In this document: positions 1 to 9,501 of the stretch, in pieces
Layout: the number at the start of each line of letters is the position of its first letter
Position numbering within the stretch: position 1 is the first letter of the stretch
DNA from: G963668435 sp963668435
GTDB lineage: Bacteria > Latescibacterota > Latescibacteria > Latescibacterales > Latescibacteraceae
Assembly: GCA_963668435.2 (NCBI GenBank)
Contig: CAXXSC010000006.1
Location: 248,001 to 312,000 of the forward strand
Direction: 5' to 3'
Length of the DNA: 64,000 nucleotides
The notes under the pieces: model-generated
The model's database searches: none
Told to the model about the DNA's origin: nothing
What the model saw: the letters and a program-made list of their open reading frames with translations, nothing else
Translations under genes and position numbers: made by a program

Positions 1-472
1 GACGGGTATGACGGGATATCAGCGCCATGTCGTGGTTCGCCGCCGGATTACGGTCTACAACAATCATGGGACCGGGATCGTCGTTGTCACCCTCGGCCCG
101 CGAGGAAACATTGCCCGCGCGGTCTTTCACCTCACAGAAAAAACGGAGCCTGCCGATAGTTTGGTCGGGAATATGGGCACAGTCCCACATCAGCTCATAC
201 GGGTATTTGCTGAGTTCGCCTACCGAATGACGCAATATATCCCTGCCGTTGCTGTCCGTGTATTCGACAAAAAAACGCACCGATTCGATTCCGCTGCCGC
301 CCTCGTTATCATGGGTATCGACAGCGAGCCGAATGCTGTTGGTGGTCAGGATCGAATATTCCGCCGGAGATATCCAACTGAACGACGGCGCGATCCTGTC
401 CTCACCCGCAAGGCTCATTCGTGAAACACAGCAGAGCAACAGGAGAAAGGCTATGTATCGTCCGATTCTCAT
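1..472 (-). CDS. Secreted Ig-like domain protein, 3' end off window
   Basis: This leftward gene is open from an ATG at 472 to the window edge, giving 157 codons with no stop. It starts MRIGRYIAFLLLLCCVSRMSLAG, a short basic n-region followed by a hydrophobic stretch and an SLAG cleavage-like site, so a secreted product is likely. The visible mature part reads like a bacterial Ig-like module placed after a signal peptide. It has the phrase PAEYSILTTNSIRLAVD, a GSGIESVRFFVEY strand, and ends its first domain in CEVKDRAGNVSSRAEG. Such modules often precede carbohydrate-binding or catalytic domains, but the rest is outside the window, so function is unknown. The overlapping rightward frames have no recognisable content. 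Confidence 0.7.
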   Translation of the reverse strand, partial: MRIGRYIAFLLLLCCVSRMSLAGEDRIAPSFSWISPAEYSILTTNSIRLAVDTHDNEGGSGIESVRFFVEYTDSNGRDILRHSVGELSKYPYELMWDCAHIPDQTIGRLRFFCEVKDRAGNVSSRAEGDNDDPGPMIVVDRNPAANHDMALISRHTR

Positions 473-965
473 AAAGTTACATATATATGGTACAGGATTC
501 AATGAACGGACAACAGGACAGGCACATCCTGCCGGATGCAGTATCCTGTCTGTTCCGCGTTTTGCATTGATTGTAATCTGGTTGTTGAGCGCACGAATCA
601 AATATAACGTCCGATAATTCGTGAAAAAAGAAAATTGTGCAAATTATCACAAAAAGCTGGCACTTATGACATATTTCCTGCATTCCGGGAACCAAAAGTC
701 ATAAATATAAAACTCAATAAATGCCCAGAGGTTCCTGTAGAAAAAGACCACACACAAAACATAATACACATTATACTAATATGCCGGACATCACAACGGT
801 ACATCTGAGCGGGTCGGCTTTATTGGTGAAGCTCTCATGATACTTTTTATTTCACATTGAATAAACAGGCTGGCATGAAGGTACTATACTTAGCAACAGG
901 CTGGACAGAGTTTAACATTCACTGGTTTATGGCATAACACGGAAATGAGCACACAGGGAGGAAAC
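473..965. other. Intergenic region between divergent genes
   Basis: This is about 490 bases between the leftward secreted protein and the rightward DUF3471 gene. I see no gene, tRNA or strong terminator. It is AT-rich from about 600 to 900 and must hold the two divergent promoters. A TATACT hexamer at about 885 is a possible -10 for the rightward operon, but I find no good -35 at 16-18 bases, so I do not call it. Confidence 0.4.
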
Positions 966-1631
966 ATGTCATCGGGAATTAAACAATTTTTGTCATGGAA
1001 ATCGTTGTTACTGTATACGGCCCTTTTTTGCGCCATTTTTTCTCACGCTGCCACAGCCCGGGATAAGGAGGCGGTTACAATCGGGGAAAAGACATTGAAA
1101 AGCTATGTCGGCCAATACCGTCTGGCACCGGATCTCGTGATCAGCATAACGAGTAGTGACGGGCGTCTCTATTCCCAGCTGACCGGTCAGGTCAAAGCGG
1201 AAATATTTCCTGAGTCGCAGACAATGTTCGCCTATAAAAGTGTCGCCGCGAAAATCGAGTTCGTCAAAAACGGCGATGGCAAGGTCGAAAAGCTCATTCT
1301 CCACCAGAACGGCTCTCATGAGGCGCCGAAATTCAGCGATACTGTGCCCGGTTTGCCGGACGTGGTCAAGATCGACCCGGCCATCCTTGATGAATATACC
1401 GGAAGTTATGAGCTTCAGCCCGGTTTTCAGATAATGATAAGCGTTTCTGACGGCCACATTTACGCACAGGCAAGCGGCCAAGGCAAAAACGAGATATTCC
1501 CGGAATCGGAAACGAAATTCTTCTTCAAAGTTGTGGACGCGCAGATCAGTTTTGTCCGCGACGGCGACAATCAAGTTAAGGAACTTATCCTCCATCAGAA
1601 CGGCACTCACACGGCGCAAAAAATCAAATAA
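966..1631 (+). CDS. Exported protein with two tandem DUF3471 repeats
   Basis: The start is ATG 966, chosen because AGGGAGGA lies just upstream; an in-frame ATG at 945 has no such site. The product is 221 aa. The N-terminus has a basic segment and a hydrophobic core ending SHAATA, a signal peptide. The mature part consists of two similar blocks of about 75 residues. Each starts with L-x-x-Y-x-G-x-Y, has an IFPES centre and closes with LILHQNG(S/T)H. This is the DUF3471 pattern found C-terminal to beta-lactamase-like and peptidase domains, but here it stands alone. It lies 17 bases before an ABC ATPase, so it is probably a partner of that exporter. The molecular role is unknown. Confidence 0.75.
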   Translation: MSSGIKQFLSWKSLLLYTALFCAIFSHAATARDKEAVTIGEKTLKSYVGQYRLAPDLVISITSSDGRLYSQLTGQVKAEIFPESQTMFAYKSVAAKIEFVKNGDGKVEKLILHQNGSHEAPKFSDTVPGLPDVVKIDPAILDEYTGSYELQPGFQIMISVSDGHIYAQASGQGKNEIFPESETKFFFKVVDAQISFVRDGDNQVKELILHQNGTHTAQKIK

Positions 1632-1648
1632 AACGCGGGAGAAGCAAA

Positions 1649-2365
1649 ATGCTTCAGGCTATCGATCTAACGAAACGGTACGAGGATGGCAAACTCGCCC
1701 TTGACCACATGAGCCTCGAGGTGGGCAGAGGCAGCGTTTTCTGCCTGCTCGGCGCGAACGGCGCGGGCAAGACCACAACGATCAACATCTTTCTCGATTT
1801 CATCCAGCCCAGCGAGGGGCAGGGGCTGATCAACGGCATCGATGTGAACAAAAATCCGTTGGAGGCCAAGGAAAATGTCGCCTTCGTCAGCGAAAATGTC
1901 ATGCTCTACGGCAATTTCAGCGCCCGTCAGAACCTCGAATATTTCGCGAGGCTGGGCGGTATGCGTTCGCTGAAGAAAGATGACTATTACGATTTCATGC
2001 GCCGCGCAGGGCTCCGTGAAGAGGATTTCGAGGCGCGGGTACGGACATTTTCAAAAGGTATGCGGCAGAAACTGGGCATCACGATCGCGGTCATCCGCGA
2101 CACCGACAACATCCTTCTCGACGAGCCGACCTCGGGCCTCGATCCGCGTGCGGCAGCCGAGTTCGTCGCCATCATCAAGGACCTCAGGGGACGCGGCAAA
2201 TCGATTCTCATGAGCACCCACGACATTTTCCGGGCGAAAGAGATTGCCGATTATGTCGGTATCATGAAAGCCGGACGGCTGGTGATGGTCCGGAGCCGGG
2301 AGGAGTTCCTCGCGGACGATCTGGAAACGATGTACCTCGATTACATGCAGTCGGCAGTGTCCTAA
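1649..2365 (+). CDS. ABC exporter ATP-binding subunit
   Basis: This is a 238-residue ABC ATPase of normal family length. It has Walker A GANGAGKTT at residues 35-43, the signature FSKGMRQK at 134-141, Walker B ILLDEP at 155-160 followed by the D-loop SGLD, and an H-loop histidine at 191. The short single-domain form with a weak accessory domain is typical of ABC-2 exporters (CcmA/NosF type). The permease follows 39 bases downstream and the DUF3471 protein lies 17 bases upstream, so the three form an operon. It should couple ATP hydrolysis to movement of an unknown substrate across the inner membrane. No substrate can be read from the sequence. Confidence 0.9.
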   Translation: MLQAIDLTKRYEDGKLALDHMSLEVGRGSVFCLLGANGAGKTTTINIFLDFIQPSEGQGLINGIDVNKNPLEAKENVAFVSENVMLYGNFSARQNLEYFARLGGMRSLKKDDYYDFMRRAGLREEDFEARVRTFSKGMRQKLGITIAVIRDTDNILLDEPTSGLDPRAAAEFVAIIKDLRGRGKSILMSTHDIFRAKEIADYVGIMKAGRLVMVRSREEFLADDLETMYLDYMQSAVS

Positions 2366-2404
2366 ACATCCAGCGCTCATCACATACCCACGGGAGGCCG
2401 CGCA

Positions 2405-3808
2405 ATGCTGGTCGATATCATACGCAAGGAAATCCTGGAAAATATAAACAGCCCCAAGTTCGTTTTTTCCTTTCTGCTGGTCACAATCCTGATCCTGCTT
2501 GCCACGTTCACGGGCATCAATAACTACCGGGCCGAACTCAGGGAATACAATGCCGCCGTGGCACTCAACGAGAAAAACCTCGAAAACCAGCCCAGCTACC
2601 AGGCGCTCGCCGGAATCGGCACGAAAGTGAACCGTCCGCCGCAGGTTCTCGGCAGCATCGTCACCGGAATACAGAAAGCGGTAGGCCGTCAGGCGACTGT
2701 CAATATTGTCTATGATCCCAACCTGATCAACTCGAACTACGACAGCAATCCGGTGCTTGCCGTTTTCGGCGAGCTTGACCTGATACTGATCGTCAAAATC
2801 GTACTGAGCCTTCTCGCCATCCTGTTTACCTATGACGCCATCGTGGGCGAAAAGGAGCGCGGTACTCTGAAACTGTCGCTTGCGGCGCGTGTTCCCCGCG
2901 ACAAGCTTATTCTCGGCAAGGCAACGGGCGGACTTATCAGCCTTCTTGTCCCGTTGGTGATACCCTTTATATTAAGCCTTCTGATGCTCAATCTTTTCCC
3001 GGATATCAGCCTCGCCGCCGGTGAATGGATGCGTATCGGGCTGATTTTCCTCCTGTTCCTGCTCTATCTGGCTGTGTTTTTCACACTGGGCCTCATGGTG
3101 TCCACGCTGACCCGGCGATCCTCTTCGAGCCTTTTCGTGCTGCTGTTTATCTGGGTGCTGTTCATTTTCGTTCTGCCGAAAAGCGCGGTCATCCTCGCCG
3201 AACGGCTCCGTCCCATTCCATCGGTGCATGAGATCACCGCCGAAAAGGACGCGTTCCTTGCAGAGATACAGGCCAAAAGACAGGCCGAGGCGCAAAAATG
3301 GATCGCCGCTAAACGCAACGAAGGTCCCGGTGAGGAGTTCCATGAAGAGTTGAAGGCATATGTTGAGAAAATACAGCAGGAAACCACCGCCGCGATCGAT
3401 GCCAGGAACGCCGAGCTCGAGAACGATTACCAGTCACGGCGCAGCGCCCAACAGTCCCTTGCGCTCAACCTGTCCCGCATCTCACCGGCATCGAGCCTCT
3501 CCATAGGCGCAATGAGCCTCGCGAAAACCGGTATCCGCGAGCAGGAGCGTTTTATGAACTCCATCAAGAGCTACAAGCCGGTGTTCACCCGCTGGGCCAA
3601 CGAAAAATCGATCAGGAGCCTCAATTTTAAGAATCCCGGTGAAGTGACGAAACCCGATCTCGCAGATATGCCGCGTCACAGTTTCCAGGCCGAATCGCTC
3701 GCCGAATCGCTGAATCTTGCACTGCCTGATATCATTGTGATGGTGCTGATGAGCCTCGTATTTTTCAGCGGCGCGTTTGTTGCGTTTTTGAAATATGATG
3801 TCCGGTAA
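2405..3808 (+). CDS. ABC-2 type exporter permease
   Basis: This is a 467-residue membrane subunit paired with the ATPase upstream, preceded by a GGGAGG site. It has an N-terminal membrane helix at about 18-38, a first periplasmic loop of about 75 residues, then a run of helices between about 120 and 275 that includes the ABC-2 cytoplasmic motif GEKERGTLKL. A long charged, probably coiled, periplasmic segment (about 285-425) follows, and a final helix ends the protein in FLKYDVR. This layout, with large soluble loops between helices, matches ABC-2 permeases of the DUF3526/NosY group. The large extracytoplasmic loops suggest work on a protein or envelope substrate, which is an inference only. 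Confidence 0.85.
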   Translation: MLVDIIRKEILENINSPKFVFSFLLVTILILLATFTGINNYRAELREYNAAVALNEKNLENQPSYQALAGIGTKVNRPPQVLGSIVTGIQKAVGRQATVNIVYDPNLINSNYDSNPVLAVFGELDLILIVKIVLSLLAILFTYDAIVGEKERGTLKLSLAARVPRDKLILGKATGGLISLLVPLVIPFILSLLMLNLFPDISLAAGEWMRIGLIFLLFLLYLAVFFTLGLMVSTLTRRSSSSLFVLLFIWVLFIFVLPKSAVILAERLRPIPSVHEITAEKDAFLAEIQAKRQAEAQKWIAAKRNEGPGEEFHEELKAYVEKIQQETTAAIDARNAELENDYQSRRSAQQSLALNLSRISPASSLSIGAMSLAKTGIREQERFMNSIKSYKPVFTRWANEKSIRSLNFKNPGEVTKPDLADMPRHSFQAESLAESLNLALPDIIVMVLMSLVFFSGAFVAFLKYDVR

Positions 3809-3892
3809 CAATGCGATAGCGCTGTGGATATGAGCATCTTTTTGTGAAAAAATGCCGTTTTTTCAATAAAAATGCGCCGTTTCAGCTTTCGA

Positions 3893-3908
3893 TGTGACAC
3901 ATATCACG
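3893..3908. promoter_or_regulatory. CRP-like operator candidate
   Basis: TGTGA-cacata-TCACG matches the CRP consensus TGTGA-N6-TCACA in nine of ten positions. It lies 163 bases before the DUF362 gene, in the only sizeable gap of this part. One site found by eye can arise by chance, and no CRP gene is in the window. Confidence 0.3.
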
Positions 3909-3973
3909 TCTTTTTTGCCCAGTTTTGCCGATATAAGTAGACTGCGCAATACAACAGGCGCTCACGGAGATGG

Positions 3974-3999
3974 AAAGCCCTTGAACGATAAGGGCTTTT
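3974..3999 (+). terminator. Terminator-like hairpin after the ABC operon
   Basis: AAAGCCCTT at 3974-3982 pairs perfectly with AAGGGCTTT at 3990-3998 across a 7-base loop, and a short T run follows. It lies 166 bases after the permease stop and 72 bases before the DUF362 start. It could therefore end the exporter transcript or act in the DUF362 leader. Confidence 0.55.
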
Positions 4000-4070
4000 C
4001 CGCTATATTGCAGTTGAGATGATCACGGGGGAGATTAACGGCTAACGATTGTAAAGGAGCGTGAGTCCGC

Positions 4071-5696
4071 ATGAAACGACGCGATTTTGTAAAAAGCACC
4101 GCACTTGCCGGTGTAACAGCAGTCGCTCAGGGCTGTGTATCGGCACAAATGGGATCGAGGGCACTCAGGAAACCCGAGAACACAGGTGACGGTTTCGACG
4201 TGCATCCTTTTATCAAGAACAATCCCGGCGCGGTTTTTATTCACCTGACCGATGTTGACGAGAAAACCAACAGTCAGGCGATGGGATCCATCGGAAAACA
4301 GCTCTCGCGAGAGTTGATCGTCCGCCAGAACGGCGGCTATCCCATGTCCACCAAGGTAACAGTCAAGCCCAACTGGACCTCGGCAGGGCCCAAGGACGGC
4401 AAACCGGTAGTCGAGAAACTCGGTGTCAACACCGATCCCTTTTTTGTCGAGGGATTTGTCCAGGGCATGAAAAGCCTCGGCCCGGAAGATTTCTATATCC
4501 GCGAATGCTGCTGCCCCGACCAGTGGGAGCCCATGGGCTATGCCGCCATGTGCGAACGTAACGATATCGACCTGAGAAACCTCTCCAAGATACCCGCATG
4601 GGACCTCGAACCGGGCAAGGATCTCAACTGGATTGAGATTCCCGATCCCGTTGTCACACGCCGCGTGGCCTACATGGCGCCCATGAACGAACCGGGCTCG
4701 TTTCTGGTCAATATCGCCAAGATGAAATCCCACGGCATGGGTATCACCGCCGCTATCAAGAACCTTCAGGGTATAGCCGGCCACCGTTTCCACCAGATGT
4801 GCACACCGGTCCAGCAGATCACGAAAAATTACGAAAAATACTATCACAAGCACTTTGTCAAGAACCATGTCGAGCTGGTAACCCAGAATTATGAACGTCA
4901 CCTGGCAGAGGGCTATCCCCGCTGGGACCGCAAGGAACCGATTAACAGAAACGGTCTCTGGATGGAATGCTGGTGCCAGCGTATCCTCGATACGCTCAGT
5001 GTCACACCCACCGCTTTGAATATTGTTGAAGGCATCTACAGTCAGGACGGCAACGGATTCGGCAGAGGCCCCTATGAGAAGCTTGGCCCCAACGGTGTCA
5101 CCAGCCGTGACTACATGTCGAACATTAACATTTTCGGCATCGATCCAGTGCGTGTCGACATTATCACCCATTGGCTCTCCGGGCACGAGCCGGGCAATTT
5201 CGGCCTTTTCCATATCGCCATGGAGCGCGGACTTTCCGATATTCTCGATCCGCATGACATCCCGATCTATCTCTGGAAAGACGGCAAGGCACAGAAAGCC
5301 GAGCTCGACAGTTTCGAGCGCACACCGCTGGTCACCTACTATCTCCAGCGCAACTACGACGGTCAGAAAGAACCGGAATACCATCTCTGCGACGAGCCAT
5401 TCGATTACGGCGCATGGAAGAAGGGTGCCTCGCTGCATGACTGCACTCCGAATTTCCAGGTGCTCGGCAAAGACGCTGACGGCAAGATGGTCGGCCAGAT
5501 CACGGTTCCGGAAAACGACGATGTCTATGTGGATGTCCTCGACAGGAACGGCGAGATACAGGCCCGTCTCAGGGCTCCCGACCTCGAGCCGGGTGTCCAT
5601 CAGGTTGTCTGGGACGGTTTCTGCTCTCCGGGCCTTCACAACTACTACGTGAAAGGCATGGGCTGGGACGACAAGCTGAAAGAGGTCATCGTCTAA
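4071..5696 (+). CDS. Tat-exported DUF362 lipoprotein
   Basis: A 541-residue protein preceded by AAAGGAG. It begins MKRRDFVKSTALAGVTAVAQGC: a twin-arginine motif (RRDFVK), a hydrophobic core and a lipobox-like AQGC. It is therefore predicted to be folded in the cytoplasm, exported by Tat and possibly lipidated. The body is a DUF362 domain, with blocks KVTVKPNW, NIAKMKSHGMGITAAIKNLQG and a D-P-V-R-V-D segment. DUF362 proteins are often linked to iron-sulfur or redox chemistry, but their reaction is mostly unknown. The last 55 residues resemble a FlgD/Ig-like strand set ending in VVWDGFCSPGLHNYYVKG. A bidirectional terminator follows. Confidence 0.8.
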   Translation: MKRRDFVKSTALAGVTAVAQGCVSAQMGSRALRKPENTGDGFDVHPFIKNNPGAVFIHLTDVDEKTNSQAMGSIGKQLSRELIVRQNGGYPMSTKVTVKPNWTSAGPKDGKPVVEKLGVNTDPFFVEGFVQGMKSLGPEDFYIRECCCPDQWEPMGYAAMCERNDIDLRNLSKIPAWDLEPGKDLNWIEIPDPVVTRRVAYMAPMNEPGSFLVNIAKMKSHGMGITAAIKNLQGIAGHRFHQMCTPVQQITKNYEKYYHKHFVKNHVELVTQNYERHLAEGYPRWDRKEPINRNGLWMECWCQRILDTLSVTPTALNIVEGIYSQDGNGFGRGPYEKLGPNGVTSRDYMSNINIFGIDPVRVDIITHWLSGHEPGNFGLFHIAMERGLSDILDPHDIPIYLWKDGKAQKAELDSFERTPLVTYYLQRNYDGQKEPEYHLCDEPFDYGAWKKGASLHDCTPNFQVLGKDADGKMVGQITVPENDDVYVDVLDRNGEIQARLRAPDLEPGVHQVVWDGFCSPGLHNYYVKGMGWDDKLKEVIV

Positions 5697-5721
5697 AGTC
5701 TGTTCATGACTGATACGAATG

Positions 5722-5756
5722 AAAAAATCCCTCCGCAAATGCGGGGGGATTTTTTT
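5722..5756. terminator. Bidirectional terminator
   Basis: A-rich 5' arm with ATCCCTCCGC pairs with GCGGGGGGAT (one G-T pair) across a 4-base loop. It has six As before and seven Ts after, so each strand reads a stem followed by a T run. It sits between the convergent DUF362 gene and the esterase gene and can serve both. Confidence 0.85.
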
Positions 5757-5910
5757 GTCCGGTGCCTTTTTCCGCCTGAAACCAAATCTGCGATCAGGAT
5801 TGCTCCCGACTTCGCCGAAAAATGCTCCGGCATGCAGCTTGCACGGCACTATGTCTATTGCAATACGATAATATTATTGTATATGCGCTGATTATGTCCT
5901 TTGCTGTGAC

Positions 5911-8151
5911 TTACCTTTCGGTAAAGATATTTCCCAGCGATTCAGCCAGATTGGCAGTCTGGAGCACCCGCAGTTTATCCTCCTTACTAGCCTTTTTGTA
6001 TGCCGCATGGATGACAGCTGTATCGCGCCCGAGCATTTCACTGTCCGCAGGCTCGCCGTTATGGTTCAGCACATTGACCAGTGTCAGTTCGCGCGGCGCA
6101 ATGCAGGCGGCAAGGTCCGGCAGATCGTATGCAGTGAGCGACGCAGCCACGGAATTGAGAATGCAGGACGGGCTGTAATAGCGGTTCATGACAAGCGAGC
6201 GGTATGAAACCAGCGGTTCGATCAGAGCAACCCTCGAAAAAGCTGTCTCGAACGCCGCCGCATGCAGCAAAACGGGACACATGGTTCCCACGGCAACTGC
6301 TGAAATATCAGCAGCTTGTATATCAGCACGTCCGGCAAGGAAGTCAGTGAGCCTCACCGTATCCGCGGCACGAAGTCCCGCGATGCTCCGCCCTGTCCTG
6401 AGCCCGGCGAACCAGAGATTGTAATTGGCTTTCCCGACCTTGAACTCATAGGCGTCACCCTGATACTGTCCCGGCCCGGTCTCGCCTGTGCCGACAAGAT
6501 CAGGAGCAAGCACCGCATAGCCTCGCCTTGCCAGCGAATCCATTGAGCCGCCGACCTCGATATCGGCCAGCTTGCCCTCCGGGTGAATGTAGATAACCGC
6601 TGGATGGGGACCATCCTTTTCCGGCAGAAGGAGGACAAAGGGGATAATATAGTCTCCCTCGCCCCGGATGAAATATTTTTCGATGAAATAGCCCTCGCGG
6701 TGATGACGACCGGTGAAAACCGGTTCGGCAACACCCGATGGTCGGTGATAGCCTGAGAGTTTTGCAGCTTTAGTACGGACTTTTTTAAGATGGGAATCGA
6801 GATTATTCCGGGAGTTTTTCAGGTCTTTCACCAGTTTCTCGCCATCGGCCGCATTGAGATCGAACGCGGTTTTGCTGTTCAGCGATGTCGATATCTGGCC
6901 TGTTTTGGTGATCGTAAGCTCCTCGTAGCTGAGGTATTCCACTTCCTCGTCCGTGGGATCGCCGGGCAGATCGAGATGTTTCTGGAAAAACGCGTAGACA
7001 GCCTCACGGTTCTTTTTCGTGTAACCGTGACCGTAATCATCCTCAGTTATGGCGATATTGCCGCGTTCTCCCAGCGCGGAATAGGTTCCGACCAATTCGT
7101 CATATGTTTCGCGGGAGCCCTGTATACTGAAAAAATCACGTGTGGTCGCAACAATCAGCGCCGGTTTCGGGGCACGGACAGCCAGAATATCCGCATGATC
7201 GATACCACTGGCGATATCCAGATACATGTTCTGCTCGCCGTCCTGCGGCCCGACCGATTCGAACAATCGTGTGAGATTCGTTATGAAACCCGCCGGTGCG
7301 ACAGCCTTGACACGCTCATCGAACGCCGCAATATATGATGACTGCGTGCCGCCGCCTGAAAGGCCGTGACAGCCGATACGATCGGGATCGACCTCATCCC
7401 TCGTGAGCAGGTAATCGATACAGCGGATACCGTCCCAGATGAAACGTGTGGCGACAGCGTTCCCGGCAATGAAATACTGCGCGGCAGGATAGGAATGCTC
7501 GAGAGTCGAGCCACCGATGAGCGATTCACCGCTTTCGGGATCGAAATACTGAAGGCGCTCTCCCTGGCCGATAGGTTCAACCGCCAGAACGACAAAGCCT
7601 TTTTTCACGAGATTGAGGACAACATGCTGATAGAGCGGGCGCCGGAACGCGGCTGCGCTGTGCCCGACACAAAAAAGCACCGCGGGCGCTTTTCCCCGAA
7701 GGCCCTCAGGAACGAAAAGCGCGGAAGTCACATAATATCCCGGGCTCGACTCGAACAGGATTTTCTCCACATGATACCCGTCCTTTTCGAGCACGCCGGT
7801 TGTTTTTGGATTGAGCGGCGTTTTTTCCGGGAAGGGCCCGATCATGTCATCGAAGATCCGCCGCAGCTCAGCCTGACGGTGCCGCCAGTCATCCGCGCTT
7901 CTCAGTTTCGCGACCTCTCGGGAACGGTCGGCAAGCTGTTCGAACGCCAGTCCGCTGAGATGGCGATACAGGGAATTTTCCATATCGGTATAACGGAACC
8001 AGCTTCGCGAACGGCTTTCGAACGAAATGACACGCAGGCTGTCCTCCTGCGCCGCAACTGTAACGGCGTGAAGGCAGGAAAAGGTCATGAAAAACGCAAG
8101 GGCTGTCAACAGCCTGCCGCCGTTCGGCAGAGAAATTGTCTTCCTGTTCAT
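5911..8151 (-). CDS. Secreted two-domain alpha/beta hydrolase, acetyl xylan esterase-like
   Basis: The start is placed at ATG 8151 because AAGGA sits 6 bases before it; the ATG at 8157 directly abuts that site. The product is 746 aa with a signal peptide ending near VTVAAQ. The first hydrolase domain (about 90-400) has the nucleophile elbow G-L-S-G-G-G within RIGCHGLSGGGTQS, and an upstream FCVGHSAAAFRR segment. It also has a plausible C-terminal histidine in EDDYGHGYTKKN. A second, similar fold (about 500-745) has VIYIHPEGKL and DLVGTGETGP but no clear G-x-S-x-G, so it may be inactive. Such proteins are usually esterases acting on decorated polysaccharides. The substrate is inferred, not proven. 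It lies 122 bases downstream of the second DUF362 gene on the same strand. Confidence 0.75.
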   Translation of the reverse strand: MNRKTISLPNGGRLLTALAFFMTFSCLHAVTVAAQEDSLRVISFESRSRSWFRYTDMENSLYRHLSGLAFEQLADRSREVAKLRSADDWRHRQAELRRIFDDMIGPFPEKTPLNPKTTGVLEKDGYHVEKILFESSPGYYVTSALFVPEGLRGKAPAVLFCVGHSAAAFRRPLYQHVVLNLVKKGFVVLAVEPIGQGERLQYFDPESGESLIGGSTLEHSYPAAQYFIAGNAVATRFIWDGIRCIDYLLTRDEVDPDRIGCHGLSGGGTQSSYIAAFDERVKAVAPAGFITNLTRLFESVGPQDGEQNMYLDIASGIDHADILAVRAPKPALIVATTRDFFSIQGSRETYDELVGTYSALGERGNIAITEDDYGHGYTKKNREAVYAFFQKHLDLPGDPTDEEVEYLSYEELTITKTGQISTSLNSKTAFDLNAADGEKLVKDLKNSRNNLDSHLKKVRTKAAKLSGYHRPSGVAEPVFTGRHHREGYFIEKYFIRGEGDYIIPFVLLLPEKDGPHPAVIYIHPEGKLADIEVGGSMDSLARRGYAVLAPDLVGTGETGPGQYQGDAYEFKVGKANYNLWFAGLRTGRSIAGLRAADTVRLTDFLAGRADIQAADISAVAVGTMCPVLLHAAAFETAFSRVALIEPLVSYRSLVMNRYYSPSCILNSVAASLTAYDLPDLAACIAPRELTLVNVLNHNGEPADSEMLGRDTAVIHAAYKKASKEDKLRVLQTANLAESLGNIFTER

Positions 8152-8273
8152 AAACATTCCTTATCTTTGCTGTTATACAGAGGAAAATACCGTCACAAGG
8201 CTGATATTTTCTAACATTGTCATGGGGAATAATAAGGTCTATCGCGGCGACTCGAATTTCAGGCGACAAGATA

Positions 8274-9332
8274 TCAGCCGCTTTTCCGGTAGCTTTCGAA
8301 AACCTTGAACCAGCCGCTCTTGTTGAAAGCTTTCAGGCGTTTTTCCACAACCGGAACATAGTAGAAAATGTCATCGTAGAGGATAGCGAGCTTGTGCAGA
8401 AGCGGGCTTCGCGAGGATTCGAGCGACCAGAGGAACGGCTCGATACCCGTGTTTTTCGCGTTGAATGACAGTTGCGGAAGCGTATCGCTGTCACCGGCAA
8501 TTTCGATGTCCGCCGGATCGCCGGTGCCGAGACCCATTTCCGCGGCTTTCGAGATGAAAGCTATGCTCAAAGGATTGAAGCCCATGATTTTCGCCGCCAT
8601 AGTATCGAGCGCCAGCGGGTCAGTCGAGGCGAGCAGGACATTCGTTTCCACGGCTTTCAGGTGGCGTGCTTGGGGGCCTTCTCCGGCAAATGCGGCATCC
8701 ATGACCGCAAGTGTGGACGGGCATGCCTCTTTTATGACAGCCAGTGTCTCGGCGAGGGCATCGTGATAGGCACGGTGCGCGCGAAAGCGTTTTGCCGGGA
8801 ACAGCGCATTGAATGCGGTGTAGAGTGACCCGGCGGCAGAAAGCATACAGTGGCTTTTAAGGGTCGGCAACAGCACAAGCGGATTTCCGACGACCTCCCC
8901 GGGAAGGCTGATATTGTCGAGAGCACGGGACAGAGCCGGTGTGACGGCTGATACGGAAAATGATTCTCCGGTGTTTTTCTCTCCGCTATGGAAAACGGCG
9001 ACACCGTGTTTTTCTGCGGCATGGGCCAGACGGTTGAGTATCTCTCCGAAACTGACATGGATACCGTGGCCTGAAGGAATCAGGGTCCTGATACGATCCG
9101 GACCGACACCACAGCCGGCCAGGGCGGCGATAACGGCATCCACCTGCCACGGCGCAGTCGAACATGCCGGTGCGAAATTATGCCAGGACAGATCGGCAGC
9201 CACAGTTACCGGAGCGGTGCAGTCGCCCGGAAAGAAACTGCTGTCCAGCTCCAAGAGATCGAAAAGACGGCTGTAATCGTCTATAAATGTATCGGGAGAA
9301 GTCTTAACTACCGCGACTTTTGTTTTTGCCAC
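8274..9332 (-). CDS. DUF362 domain protein
   Basis: A 352-residue protein starting at GTG 9332, which is preceded by AAAGGTGA at good spacing. There is no signal peptide, so it should be cytoplasmic, unlike the DUF362 protein at 4071. DUF362-type blocks include VAADLSWHNFAPACST, a central LVLLPTLKSHCMLSAAGSLYTAFNALFP and DPLALDTMAAKIMGFNP. The family is often fused to ferredoxin domains, but this copy has none. It precedes the esterase on the same strand and may be cotranscribed with it. The reaction is unknown. Confidence 0.75.
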   Translation of the reverse strand: MAKTKVAVVKTSPDTFIDDYSRLFDLLELDSSFFPGDCTAPVTVAADLSWHNFAPACSTAPWQVDAVIAALAGCGVGPDRIRTLIPSGHGIHVSFGEILNRLAHAAEKHGVAVFHSGEKNTGESFSVSAVTPALSRALDNISLPGEVVGNPLVLLPTLKSHCMLSAAGSLYTAFNALFPAKRFRAHRAYHDALAETLAVIKEACPSTLAVMDAAFAGEGPQARHLKAVETNVLLASTDPLALDTMAAKIMGFNPLSIAFISKAAEMGLGTGDPADIEIAGDSDTLPQLSFNAKNTGIEPFLWSLESSRSPLLHKLAILYDDIFYYVPVVEKRLKAFNKSGWFKVFESYRKSG

Positions 9333-9501
9333 AAAAAATCACCTTTCAATTGAACGGCCCAAAGGATAGAACAGCCGTCTGCCAACGTTCTTTTATACAT
9401 ATCAGCCGAAGCGCTCAAGTGCCTCATAATTACAAGCATAAGCACTTGTTATCTTACACACTTGCCAACTTTATTAAGTCATACTTTATTGTGCCGCGCA
9501 G

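Noticed and set aside
8..424. 138-codon rightward frame at the left edge
   Set aside because: The minus strand carries a signal peptide and Ig-like domain over the same bases, so the rightward frame is a shadow.
4035..5849. 604-codon open frame on the minus strand
   Set aside because: It is antisense to the DUF362 gene, which has a ribosome site, Tat signal and family motifs. The antisense frame has no recognisable domain; long antisense frames are common in GC-rich codon usage.
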